From Actinomycetales bacterium (GTDB lineage: Bacteria; Actinomycetota; Actinomycetes; Actinomycetales; Actinomycetaceae), in contig JALHDK010000117.1 of NCBI GenBank assembly GCA_022838965.1, forward strand, positions 1 to 7,443: a stretch of 7,443 nucleotides of DNA, in the 5' to 3' direction. Positions within the stretch are counted from its first letter, which is position 1. Every line of letters starts with the position of its first letter. Positions 1 through 6,783 of the stretch are shown in pieces. The position numbers and the translations under genes were made by a program. The notes beneath the pieces are model-generated. The model saw only the letters and a list, made by a program, of their open reading frames with translations, made no database searches and was not told where the DNA came from.

Positions 1-183
1 GCCATCAACCGCGGCTTCTACCTCTCGGCGCTGCTCGGGCTCGTGCTCGCGGCGGCCGCGGCGTTCCTCTACCTGCCCGCCTCGTTCGGCGAGCTCTCCG
101 GCGTGAGCGCCGAGGTCGCCGCCCACACGGGCGACCCGCGGATCATCACCACCGGGGCGGTGACGATCGGCATCCTCCTCGCT
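1..183 (+). pseudogene. hppA: Internal fragment of membrane-bound proton pyrophosphatase
   Basis: Frame 1 is open from base 1. It encodes one membrane helix beginning AINRGFYLSALLGLV, an outward loop ending HTGDPRI, and the start of a second helix (GAVTIGILLA). From memory this matches a central segment of Streptomyces HppA: AINRGFF, then a hydrophobic helix, YLPGKYADLDGV, SGDPRI and AVAIGIVLAA. HppA couples pyrophosphate hydrolysis to proton pumping across the membrane and normally has 14-17 helices and about 700-800 residues. Only about 61 codons are here and no catalytic motif is included. The HppA match stops at about base 180, where the next HppA residues (a glutamine-rich helix, then GYFTET) should follow but PstC sequence begins. 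The 5' part lies outside the window and the 3' half is absent. The alternative, an unusual N-terminal extension of PstC, seems less likely given the motif order. Confidence 0.72.
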
Positions 184-190
184 CTGCTGT
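160..190 (+). other. In-frame junction between hppA and pstC
   Basis: Across these bases the encoded sequence changes from HppA-like (GAVTIGILLA) to PstC-like (LLFPALEFFREV). Both families can carry a hydrophobic stretch resembling IGIxLA here, so the exact breakpoint is hidden by local similarity. The reading frame is kept. The rest of hppA, any intervening genes such as pstS, and the start of pstC are missing. The cause could be a deletion or an assembly join at short homology. Confidence 0.6.
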
Positions 191-465
191 TCCCGGCTCT
201 GGAGTTCTTCCGGGAGGTGCCGGTCACGGAGTTCCTCTTCGGAACCCGCTGGGCCCCACGGTTCGCCAACTCCTCCTTCGGCGTGATCCCCCTGGTCACG
301 GCCACCGCATGGACCACCGTCCTCGCGCTCCTGGTGGCCGTCCCCATCGGGCTCGGCGCGGCCTTCTACCTCTCGGAGTACGCCCACCCCCAGGCCCGCA
401 AGGTCCTGAAGCCCGTGCTCGAGGTGCTGGCGGGCATCCCGACCGTGGTGTACGGCTACTTCGCC

Positions 466-480
466 CTGGAGCGTCCTCGC
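466..480 (+). other. Probable internal deletion and frame change in pstC
   Basis: Frame 1 makes sense up to the CTG ending YGYFAL at 466-468. Frame 2 makes sense from about 473 (VLAAGF). Neither frame contains the usual segment between them, which in many PstC proteins resembles TFVTPLL followed by a short loop and FN. The frame change rules out a simple in-frame loss. Both a natural deletion and a local assembly collapse remain possible. Confidence 0.7.
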
Positions 481-905
481 GGCCGGCTTCGTGATGGGCG
501 TGATGATCGTGCCCACCATCGCCTCGCTCTCGGAAGATGCGATGTCGGCAGTCCCGCAGGCGCTGCGGCAGGGCTCGGCCGCCCTCGGGGCCAACACCAT
601 GCAGACGTCCCTGCGCGTGGTGTTCCCCGCGGCCATCTCCGGAATCACCGCGGCCGTCGTCCTCGGCATCTCGCGCGCGATCGGCGAGACCATGATCGTG
701 GCCATGGCGGCCGGCAGCCAGGCACGGATCGTCACGGGCGCGCTCGAGCAGGGGCAGACGATGACGGGCTTCATCGCCAGCGCCGCCCTGGGAGACTCCC
801 GGGTCGGCTCCCTGGAGTACAACACGCTCTACGCCGTCGGTCTCCTGCTGTTCATCTCGACCCTGGCGATCAACTTCATCGCGATCCGGCTGGTCCGCAG
901 GTTCC

Positions 906-911
906 GGGAGG
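906..911 (+). promoter_or_regulatory. Ribosome binding site of pstA (GGGAGG)
   Basis: GGGAGG lies 9 bases before the ATG at 921, inside the last codons of pstC (Arg-Glu-Ala). It fixes the pstA start and suggests that pstA translation is coupled to the end of pstC. Confidence 0.7.
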
Positions 912-920
912 CCTACTGAT

Positions 921-1835
921 ATGCGCACCCTCCAGGACACCGCCGCCTCGGCGGCGCGGGAGACAGTCTCGCTGCGGTCGCGCGACGGCGGCGAGCGCAA
1001 CCCCCGGGCGATCACGTTCCTCATCATCCTCTGGCTTTGCCTGTTGTTCGCGGTGATCTTCCTGCTCACGCTGATCATCACGACGTTCGTCGACGGCCGG
1101 CCGTTCCTCACCTCCTCCCTCCTCACCCAGTACCCGTCGTCCGATCCGGCCCGAGCCGGCGCCCGTCCCGCGATCCTCGGCTCCATCTGGGTGATCGGGA
1201 CGACGGCGGTGCTCACCATCCCCCTGGGCGTGGCCGCGGCCATCCACCTGGAGGAGTTCGCCGACAAGAAGCTGTGGTTCAACCGGTTCGTCGAGGTGAA
1301 CGTGCAGAACCTCGCGGCGGTGCCGTCCGTGGTCTACGGTCTGCTGGCGCTCGCGCTGCTCACCGTGCTGGGCGTCCCCAACAAGAACATCGTCATCGGG
1401 GGGGCACTGGCCCTCAGCCTGCTCATCCTGCCGGTGATCGTGATCTCGACCCGCGAGTCGCTCCGCGCCGTGCCCTCGGAGATCCGCCACGGCTCGCTCG
1501 CCCTCGGCGCCTCGCAGTGGCAGACCGTGTGGCGGCAGACGCTCCCGGCGGCCGTGCCCGGGATCGCCACCGGCTCCATCCTCGCCCTGTCGCGAGCCCT
1601 CGGCGAGGCCGCGCCCCTCCTCCTGCTGGGCGGGCTCGTGTTCGTGAGCTTCGATCCGAACGGTCTGCTGAGTGGCTTCACCACGCTGCCGATCCAGATC
1701 TTCAACTGGGCGGGCCGTCCCCAGGCGGAGTTCCACCAGCTGGCCGCCGCGGCGAGCATCGTGCTGCTGGCCCTCCTGATCCTGATGAACGGCCTCGCCA
1801 TCTTCATCCGCAACAAGTACCAGAAACGGTGGTGA
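921..1835 (+). CDS. pstA: Phosphate ABC transporter permease PstA
   Basis: This is the second inner-membrane permease of the PstSCAB importer, which moves inorganic phosphate into the cell using ATP hydrolysed by PstB. The protein has 304 residues, normal for the family. A basic cytoplasmic N-terminus (1-30) is followed by six predicted membrane segments at about 31-56, 84-108, 132-150, 155-177, 215-243 and 275-297. The permease signature AVPSVVYG is at 133-140. The EAA loop that docks on PstB is at about 183-214 ([14 protein letters not shown]), followed by [15 protein letters not shown]. The start is set by GGGAGG at 906-911. The gene lies one base after pstC, and its stop is embedded in the pstB ribosome binding site, so it is co-transcribed with pstB. 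No lesion is visible. With pstC broken as written, it would lack its usual heterodimer partner. Confidence 0.95.
   Translation: MRTLQDTAASAARETVSLRSRDGGERNPRAITFLIILWLCLLFAVIFLLTLIITTFVDGRPFLTSSLLTQYPSSDPARAGARPAILGSIWVIGTTAVLTIPLGVAAAIHLEEFADKKLWFNRFVEVNVQNLAAVPSVVYGLLALALLTVLGVPNKNIVIGGALALSLLILPVIVISTRESLRAVPSEIRHGSLALGASQWQTVWRQTLPAAVPGIATGSILALSRALGEAAPLLLLGGLVFVSFDPNGLLSGFTTLPIQIFNWAGRPQAEFHQLAAAASIVLLALLILMNGLAIFIRNKYQKRW
1828..1835 (+). promoter_or_regulatory. Ribosome binding site of pstB overlapping the pstA stop
   Basis: GGTGGTGA differs by one base from GGAGGTGA, the complement of the 16S rRNA tail. It contains the pstA TGA and ends two bases before the GTG at 1838. This favours that GTG as the pstB start over GTG 1832 or ATG 1910, and implies translational coupling. 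Confidence 0.55.
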
Positions 1836-1837
1836 CT

Positions 1838-2680
1838 GTGACCAGCCCATCCCTCCCGCACTTCGCCAGCTCCACCGCGCGGGTGCTCCCCGAGACCCCC
1901 GACGCCGTGATGGAGTGCGAGAACGTCGACGTGTACTACGGCCGGTTCCGCGCCGTCCGGGACGTCAACCTCGCGTTCGGGGTCCACGAGATCACCGCTC
2001 TGATCGGACCGTCCGGCTGCGGCAAGTCCACCCTCCTCCGCTCGCTCAACCGCATGAACGACCTGGTTGACGGCGCCCGCGTGGAGGGCCGGGTGACCTT
2101 CCGGGGCGAGGACATCTACGCCCGGGGTGCCGACCCGATCGAGGTCCGGCGGCGGATCGGGATGGTCTTCCAGAAGCCCAACCCGTTCCCGAAGTCGATC
2201 TACGACAACATCGCCTACGGCCCCCGCGTCAGCGGCATGAAGGTCAGCTCGATGGATGACCTGGTCGAGGAGGCGCTCACCAAGGCGGCCCTGTGGGACG
2301 AGGTCAAGGACAAGCTCAAGCAGTCCGCCTACGGACTCTCGGGCGGTCAGCAGCAACGGCTGTGCATCGCCCGCACGATCGCCGTCGAGCCGGAGGTCAT
2401 CCTGATGGACGAGCCCTGCTCCGCCCTCGACCCGATCGCCACCCTGCGCATCGAGGACCTCATGGAAGAGCTGCGGCGTGACTACACGATCATCATCGTG
2501 ACCCACAACATGCAGCAGGCGGCCCGCGTGGCCGACCGCACCGCCTTCTTCACCGCCGAGGCGGCCGAGGGGAGCGGCGACCGCACCGGAGTGCTCGTCG
2601 AGTTCGGCACCACGGAGCAGATCTTCGGATCGCCCCGCGACCAGCGCACCGAGGACTACATCTCCGGCCGATTCGGCTGA
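1838..2680 (+). CDS. pstB: Phosphate import ATP-binding protein PstB
   Basis: This cytoplasmic ABC ATPase powers phosphate uptake through PstC-PstA. From the GTG at 1838 the protein has 280 residues. Walker A (GPSGCGKST) is at 57-65, the Q-loop glutamine at 112 in [10 protein letters not shown], the ABC signature LSGGQQQR at 167-174, Walker B VILMDE at 187-192, the D-loop SALD at 195-198 and the switch histidine at 223 (VTHNM). The sequences NRMNDL after Walker A and [13 protein letters not shown] are typical of PstB rather than other ABC ATPases. The C-terminus EDYISGRFG is the family's usual ending. The first 24 residues, before [11 protein letters not shown], are an extension. Their codons are as GC-ending as the rest and the ribosome site lies upstream, so I include them. 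ATG 1910 would give a more typical 256 residues. No phoU follows. The next gene is convergent, 17 bp away. Confidence 0.96.
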   Translation: MTSPSLPHFASSTARVLPETPDAVMECENVDVYYGRFRAVRDVNLAFGVHEITALIGPSGCGKSTLLRSLNRMNDLVDGARVEGRVTFRGEDIYARGADPIEVRRRIGMVFQKPNPFPKSIYDNIAYGPRVSGMKVSSMDDLVEEALTKAALWDEVKDKLKQSAYGLSGGQQQRLCIARTIAVEPEVILMDEPCSALDPIATLRIEDLMEELRRDYTIIIVTHNMQQAARVADRTAFFTAEAAEGSGDRTGVLVEFGTTEQIFGSPRDQRTEDYISGRFG

Positions 2681-2697
2681 CCCCGCAGCCGGCGGCC
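2666..2697. terminator. Hairpin between convergent pstB and mutT1
   Basis: An inverted repeat spans both stop codons. The outer arms are GGCCG (2666-2670) and CGGCC (2693-2697). The inner arms are CGGCTG (2674-2679) and CAGCCG (2686-2691), with a 6-base loop and a small ATT/G internal bulge. That gives 11 G/C-rich pairs. There is no T-run on either side, so it is not a classic intrinsic terminator, but its position in a 17-bp convergent gap fits a bidirectional terminator in a high-GC genome. Confidence 0.45.
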
Positions 2698-3663
2698 CTA
2701 CAGGGAGTACGGCCGATGCTTCTCGAGGGACACCACCACGGCTCCCCGCCGCGGGTGGTGTCCCATGTGCGCCACCAGCACCTCACCTGTCTTCAGCCAC
2801 GGGTCACTGGCGGGGAGCTTGCGCACCACCTTGTTCTGGGACCGGGCCGTGAGCCGCTCGAGGACGCTGGGCAGCACCGGGCGGTGGGTGCAGAGGGCCA
2901 CCGACCGGTAGCCGCCGTCGAGATGCTCGTCGACGATCTCGCGCACCGGCCCCGGGTTCCTGGCGTGGGCCGCCTCGGTGAGTTCCGGCCGGATGTCGGG
3001 CTTGACACGCGTCGCCTCGGCGAAGGGCCGCACCGTCGCCAGGCAGCGCTCCCACGGGCTGGTGACCACGCGTGACACGCCGAACGCCGAGAGGATCGGG
3101 ACCAGGAGCCGGGCCTGCTGCCGCCCCACCTCGGTGAGCGGGCGGGTCTCCTCACCCCCCTTCCACGCGGAACGTTTCCGGGCCCGGGCGTGCCGCACGA
3201 CGGCGACGGTCCAGGTGTCGAGGCGGTCGTCGTCCCACTGGTCCATCAGCTGCATCAGGGGGTAGCGGTCGTGGGGATAGGTGAGCGTCCTCAGCGCCTC
3301 GTCGGCGTCGAGCCACACCACCTGGTCCACCTCGCTCCGCGGCGCCCGCCGGGCGGACGCGCGCGCCAGCGCCCACGGTCCCCGCGGCTCCACGCGCGCC
3401 GACCAGTAGTGGGACTCCTTCATCTTCCCGGCCCCGTTGATCGGGTACCGCACCGAGACCAGCGGCTGGCCGAGCACCACCCTGAGGCCGGTCTCCTCCT
3501 CGACCTCCCGGACCGCGGCGGCGGCGAGATGCTCGCCGAGGGCGGGCTTCCCCTTGGGCCAGGACCAGTCGTCGTAGCTCGACCGGTGCACCAGCAGGAC
3601 CTGCAACCGGTCCCCGCGCAGCCGCCAGGCGAGCGTCCCGGCGGCGAGGACGTCGACTCTCAT
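2698..3663 (-). CDS. mutT1: MutT1-type Nudix hydrolase with C-terminal histidine phosphatase domain
   Basis: This is a two-domain cytoplasmic protein of 321 residues. Residues 1 to about 130 are a Nudix domain with a perfect Nudix box at 38-60: G38, five residues, E44, seven residues, then R52-E53 and EEETGL. It is preceded by [12 protein letters not shown], typical of the MutT1/Ap4A hydrolase group. Residues about 152-321 form a histidine phosphatase domain of SixA type: the first catalytic motif is VVRHARA with H158, then [10 protein letters not shown] at 201-210, and the second histidine is H260 in ALCTHRPV. Mycobacterial MutT1 hydrolyses 8-oxo-(d)GTP and diadenosine polyphosphates, and the phosphatase domain removes a further phosphate. 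The same role is inferred here. The gene sits beside ppk1, as in Mycobacterium tuberculosis. Its ATG overlaps the ppk1 stop (ATGA), so it is probably translationally coupled. It ends at TAG next to the hairpin. Confidence 0.9.
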   Translation of the reverse strand: MRVDVLAAGTLAWRLRGDRLQVLLVHRSSYDDWSWPKGKPALGEHLAAAAVREVEEETGLRVVLGQPLVSVRYPINGAGKMKESHYWSARVEPRGPWALARASARRAPRSEVDQVVWLDADEALRTLTYPHDRYPLMQLMDQWDDDRLDTWTVAVVRHARARKRSAWKGGEETRPLTEVGRQQARLLVPILSAFGVSRVVTSPWERCLATVRPFAEATRVKPDIRPELTEAAHARNPGPVREIVDEHLDGGYRSVALCTHRPVLPSVLERLTARSQNKVVRKLPASDPWLKTGEVLVAHMGHHPRRGAVVVSLEKHRPYSL

Positions 3664-6110
3664 CGTGCGGCCACCCGGCGGCGCGCCTGCGCCATGAACA
3701 CCTCCTGAATGTCGGTCAGGCGGTCGCCCTTCGCGTCCAGGTGGCGACGTTCCCAGGTGCCGTCGGGCCGCAGATGCCAGGACGAGGTGGTGTCCGCCAT
3801 CGACAACCGGAGGATCCCGATGAGTTCCTCGATGTGACGGGGGTCCTCGATCCGGATGAGTGCCTCCACCCGACGGTCGAGGTTGCGGTGCATGAGATCG
3901 GCGGAACCGATCCAGACCTCCGGATCGCCATCGTTGGCGAAGGCGTAGATGCGGGAGTGCTCGAGGAACCGTCCCAGAATGGAGCGCACCCTGATGTTCT
4001 CGCTCAGGCCGGGGATGCCCGCCCGCACGGCGCAGATGCCCCGAACCACCATGTCCACCGGCACCCCGGCGCGGCTCGCGCGATACAGCGCGTCGATGAT
4101 CGCCTCATCGACGACGGCGTTGACCTTGATCCGGATCCACGCCTCCCGCCCGGCCCTGCGGTTCCCGATCTCCCGTTCGATCCGCTCGAGGAGGCCCGTG
4201 CGGATGCCGCGGGGCGCGACGAGGAGGCGGTGGAACCGGGTGCGCGGGGCGTACCCGCTGAGCTGGTTGAACAGGCGCGTCAGGTCCTCCCCCACGCCCG
4301 GATTGCAGGTGAGCAGTCCGAGGTCCTCGTACCCGCGGGCGGTCCTGGGGTTGTAGTTGCCGGTCCCGATGTGGCAGTAGCGCTTGAGCCCGTCCGCCTC
4401 CTGCCGCACCACGAGCACCAGCTTGCAGTGGGTCTTCAGGCCCACGAGGCCGTAGACCACGTGCACGCCGGCCTGCTCCAGCTTGCGCGCCCAGGTGATG
4501 TTGGCCTCCTCGTCGAACCGTGCCTTGATCTCGACGATCGCGAGCACCTGCTTGCCGGCCTCCGCGGCATCGATGAGCGAGTCGATGATGGGCGAGTCGC
4601 CCGAGGTGCGGTAGAGCGTCTGCTTGATCGCGAGGACCTGCGGATCCGCGGCGGCCTGGGCGATGAACTGCTGCACCGAGGTGGAGAAGGAGTCGTACGG
4701 GTGGTGCAGCAGCACGTCCTCGTTGGAGATCGCCTGGAAGAAGTCCGTGGGGTTCGCCGACTCCACCCGCGCGAGCTGGCGCGCCGTCACCGGCACGAAC
4801 TTGGGATACTTCAGGTCAGGGCGATCGAGCTCGTGGATCAGGTTCAGGCCCGTGAGATCCAGCGGTTCGGGCAGGCGGTAGACGTCCTGCTCCCCGACGC
4901 CCAGCTCCCGCATCAGCAGGTCGAGGACGTGTCCCGAGATGCCCTCCGCCACCTCCAGCCGCACCGCCGGTCCGAAGCGCCGCCGCATGAGTTCCTTCTC
5001 GAGCGCCTTGAGGAGGTTCTCGGCGTCGTCCTCCTCCACCTCGAGGTCCTCGTTCCGCGTCACCCGGAAGGTGTGGTGCTCCACCACCTCCATGCCGGGG
5101 AAGAGATGGTGGAGGTGCGCGCCGATGACCTCCTCCAGCGGCACGAAGGAGGTGGAGTGCGTCTCGTCGGAGGCGATCTCCTCCGGCCGGCGCGGCGTCC
5201 CGGACGCGTCGACGGCGATGAACCGCGGCAGCAGCGGCGGTACCTTCACCCGCGCGAAGAACTCCTTCCCGGTCGTCGGATTGCGCACCACGACCGCCAG
5301 GTTGAGGGACAGGCCGGAGATGTACGGGAACGGATGGGCGGGGTCGACGGCCAGCGGGGTGAGCACGGGGAAGATCTGGCGGCGGTAGAAGCCCTCGAGT
5401 CTGCGCTGCTCGGACTCCGAAAGGTCGTGGAAGCGGAGAAGCTGGACGCCCTCCTCGGCCAGTCTGGGTGCCACGTCATCGCGGAAGGTGCGGGCGTGAC
5501 GCGCGGTCAGCTCGTGCGCCTTGAGCGAGATCCCCTCCAGCACCTGGCGGGGAGTGAGGCCCGACGCCGCCGTCACCGCCAGCCCCGTGGCGATGCGGCG
5601 CTTCAGGCCGGCGACCCGCACCATGAAGAACTCGTCGAGATTCGACGCGAAGATGGCGAGGAACCAGGCGCGCTCGAGGAGCGGCAGGCTGGTGTCCTCG
5701 GCCTGCTCGATGACGCGCTGGTTGAACGCGAGCCAGCTCAGCTCACGGTCGGCGAACCTGCCCTCGGGGAGAGCCGCGTCCCGGTCGTCACTCGCCTGTT
5801 CGGCGAGTTCGTCCTCGTCGACGCTCACTCCGCGCAACAGTTCCGCGATCTCCCCTCCGACGGTGCCGGCCTCCTCGTCCGCGTCCTCCTCGTCGACGTC
5901 GTCGCGTCGCAGCAGCAGCGACTCCTCGACGACGTCGTCCTCCAGGCGCCCCACCTGCGTGACCGGCTCCCCGACGACGTCGAAGCCGAAATCGTCGTCG
6001 TCGGTGGCACTGTCGTCCAGGTCGGGCTCGCCCGGGCTGGGAGCGCTGGGGCCGCTGGGGGGGCTCATGGGCGTGTCCTCGGTCGGGGGGCTGGGGGCGT
6101 CATCGGCCAT
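3660..6110 (-). CDS. ppk1: Polyphosphate kinase PPK1 with acidic N-terminal extension
   Basis: PPK1 reversibly transfers the ATP gamma-phosphate to a growing polyphosphate chain. The protein has 816 residues against about 690 in E. coli. The core begins near residue 114 ([17 protein letters not shown]) and shows [15 protein letters not shown] at 156-170 and [13 protein letters not shown] at 261-273. The autophosphorylated histidine is H561 in [11 protein letters not shown] and the second conserved histidine is H718 in [12 protein letters not shown]. These equal E. coli H435 and H592 with the same offset of 126, so the core has no net gain or loss between them. [12 protein letters not shown] and [19 protein letters not shown] complete the C-terminal domains. 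Residues 1-113 are rich in Asp, Glu, Pro and Ser and look disordered. The ATG at 6110 is supported by AGAGGTGA six bases upstream. The gene lies 31 bp after mshD and overlaps mutT1 by 4 bp, so it is part of one operon. The gene is intact. Confidence 0.97.
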   Translation of the reverse strand: MADDAPSPPTEDTPMSPPSGPSAPSPGEPDLDDSATDDDDFGFDVVGEPVTQVGRLEDDVVEESLLLRRDDVDEEDADEEAGTVGGEIAELLRGVSVDEDELAEQASDDRDAALPEGRFADRELSWLAFNQRVIEQAEDTSLPLLERAWFLAIFASNLDEFFMVRVAGLKRRIATGLAVTAASGLTPRQVLEGISLKAHELTARHARTFRDDVAPRLAEEGVQLLRFHDLSESEQRRLEGFYRRQIFPVLTPLAVDPAHPFPYISGLSLNLAVVVRNPTTGKEFFARVKVPPLLPRFIAVDASGTPRRPEEIASDETHSTSFVPLEEVIGAHLHHLFPGMEVVEHHTFRVTRNEDLEVEEDDAENLLKALEKELMRRRFGPAVRLEVAEGISGHVLDLLMRELGVGEQDVYRLPEPLDLTGLNLIHELDRPDLKYPKFVPVTARQLARVESANPTDFFQAISNEDVLLHHPYDSFSTSVQQFIAQAAADPQVLAIKQTLYRTSGDSPIIDSLIDAAEAGKQVLAIVEIKARFDEEANITWARKLEQAGVHVVYGLVGLKTHCKLVLVVRQEADGLKRYCHIGTGNYNPRTARGYEDLGLLTCNPGVGEDLTRLFNQLSGYAPRTRFHRLLVAPRGIRTGLLERIEREIGNRRAGREAWIRIKVNAVVDEAIIDALYRASRAGVPVDMVVRGICAVRAGIPGLSENIRVRSILGRFLEHSRIYAFANDGDPEVWIGSADLMHRNLDRRVEALIRIEDPRHIEELIGILRLSMADTTSSWHLRPDGTWERRHLDAKGDRLTDIQEVFMAQARRRVAAR

Positions 6111-6113
6111 GAC

Positions 6114-6121
6114 TCACCTCT
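6114..6121 (-). promoter_or_regulatory. Ribosome binding site of ppk1
   Basis: On the minus strand AGAGGTGA precedes the ppk1 ATG with suitable spacing. It matches the AGGTGA part of the consensus. It decides in favour of the long start, so the acidic 113-residue extension is translated. Confidence 0.65.
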
Positions 6122-6140
6122 CGGCGTTCGCCGCACCGGG

Positions 6141-6152
6141 TTCACCGGTGAA
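6141..6152. repeat. 12-bp perfect palindrome at the mshD-ppk1 boundary
   Basis: TTCACCGGTGAA reads the same on both strands. It overlaps the mshD stop codon (6142-6144) and lies 31-42 bases upstream of the ppk1 ATG. Extended by one base on the left it reads GTTCACC, resembling one half-unit of the Streptomyces PHO box. I find no second unit at the 11-base spacing that PhoP sites need. It could be an operator, a weak hairpin or chance. Confidence 0.4.
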
Positions 6153-6783
6153 TCGAGTACTGCACGTCCACTGAATCACGTCGGAACCCGGCGCGCACGT
6201 AACTGCGTACTGCGGCGAGATTATCGCCTTCGACGTACAACGTCAGCACCCTTCCGTCACGGGCGGCCGTTCTCTCCTGGGCGAGACCGAGCAGGTGGGC
6301 TCCGATCCCGCGGCGCTGGTACGCGGGCGAGACACCGATCACATACACCTCGTCCGTGACCTCCCCCGGTTTCAGCCAGAGGTACGCGATCAGCTCGCCC
6401 TCCCCGGTTACAACCAGCAGGAACGCGTCGCGATCGAACCACGGCTCGGCCATGCGGCGGGCCAGGTCCCCGGTCGTCAGCCTCCCCTGCTCGGGGTGGG
6501 ACCGGAAGATCCGGCTGTTGAGCGCCACCCAGGCGCGCGCGTCGCTGTCCCCGGCTCCTCCCTGGAAGGCTCGCACCACGACGCCGGCGGGCAGGGGTGG
6601 AGGGGCGGCGGCGGACGCTGCCGGCCGCCACGTCATCCGCCACAGCTCGCGGGTGGGAACCAGCCCGTGGGCGGCGGCCAGCGCCCGCGCGGCCGCGAGG
6701 TCGCCGTGCGCCCAGACGCCCGGCGCCCCGGGCAGCGCCCGCAGGAGCGCGGACCCGTGGCCGCGGCGCCGATGGAGAGCCAC
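6142..6783 (-). CDS. mshD: Mycothiol synthase-like GNAT acetyltransferase, N-terminally truncated
   Basis: MshD acetylates Cys-GlcN-Ins to finish mycothiol, the actinobacterial thiol buffer. It consists of two GNAT domains in about 290-315 residues, and the C-terminal domain is the active one. Here at most 213 residues remain. Residues 4-10 (HRRRGHG) are the acetyl-CoA loop of the first domain, followed by VWAHGDLAAARALAA and RELWRM. The second domain is complete: FRSHPEQG, EPWFD, EVYVIGVSPAYQRRGIGAHLL with the Q/RxxGxG loop at 156-161, and LYVEGDNLAAVRSYVRAGF. The first 80-100 residues of a normal MshD are absent. Upstream of His4 the frame stays open but no longer resembles the family, and the opposite strand is coding there. 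The GTG at 6783 is the nearest possible start but has no clear ribosome site. It is the first gene of the mshD-ppk1-mutT1 operon as seen, but its promoter is lost with its 5' end. Another GNAT family is possible, but the WAHGD and HPEQG motifs favour MshD. Confidence 0.8.
   Translation of the reverse strand: MALHRRRGHGSALLRALPGAPGVWAHGDLAAARALAAAHGLVPTRELWRMTWRPAASAAAPPPLPAGVVVRAFQGGAGDSDARAWVALNSRIFRSHPEQGRLTTGDLARRMAEPWFDRDAFLLVVTGEGELIAYLWLKPGEVTDEVYVIGVSPAYQRRGIGAHLLGLAQERTAARDGRVLTLYVEGDNLAAVRSYVRAGFRRDSVDVQYSIHR
6765..6783. other. Junction between mshD interior and helicase interior
   Basis: On the minus strand mshD is recognisable down to the codon CAT (6774-6772, His of HRRRGHG). On the plus strand, coding with strong G/C third positions and helicase-like sequence begins at ATG 6772. 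Both genes are cut mid-domain at the same place and share the codon register. No repeat, insertion-sequence end or attachment-like site is visible at the join. Confidence 0.55.

Larger units (their letters stand above)
184..919 (+). pseudogene. pstC: Phosphate ABC transporter permease PstC, truncated and frameshifted
   Basis: PstC is one of the two membrane permeases of the PstSCAB phosphate importer. Frame 1 gives the first helix (LLFPALEFFREV), the family stretch EFLFGTRWAPRF, a helix ending GLGAAFYLSEYA, and AGIPTVVYGYFAL ending at 468. Frame 2 then carries VLAAGFVMGVMIVPTIASLSED, the cytoplasmic EAA loop (about 547-648, AVPQALRQGSAALGA), SRAIGETMIVAMAAGS, a last helix, and a C-terminus RRFREAY with stop TGA at 917-919. 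Family members have roughly 15-20 residues between YFAL and LSAG. These are missing here and the frame moves by one, as expected for a deletion of 3n+2 bases. The native N-terminus is replaced by hppA sequence. As written no functional PstC can be made. Codon use stays normal on both sides, so the damage is recent or artefactual. pstA follows one base after the stop. Confidence 0.88.

Noticed and set aside
1037..1837. Long plus-strand frame running through pstA into pstB, which would give a 547-residue PstB
   Set aside because: The first 260 or so residues are an Arg/Pro-rich shadow of pstA. The real protein starts at the GTG behind the SD-like GGTGGTGA.
296..2506. Minus-strand open frames opposite pstC, pstA and pstB
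   Set aside because: They have a shadow-like composition and no recognisable domain, and lie opposite strongly supported genes.
3181..3210. RHA instead of RHG in the histidine phosphatase motif of MutT1
   Set aside because: SixA-type phosphatases and MutT1 commonly have RHA. The catalytic histidine and the second histidine are both present, so the domain is not obviously inactive.
5860..6010. Repeated GTCGTC/CTCGTC triplets resembling a microsatellite
   Set aside because: These are the Asp/Glu codons of the acidic PPK1 tail read on the plus strand. The units are imperfect and explained by protein composition.
6111..6141. A promoter for ppk1 in the gap after mshD
   Set aside because: No -10/-35-like pair is visible in 31 bp. 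The gap holds the ribosome site and borders the palindrome, so co-transcription with mshD is the simpler reading.
3741..6359. An 872-codon open frame on the plus strand opposite ppk1
   Set aside because: It mirrors ppk1, which has all PPK motifs. Its composition (His, Arg, Asp, Leu, Val rich, no domain) is what a high-GC antisense frame yields, and it has no ribosome site.
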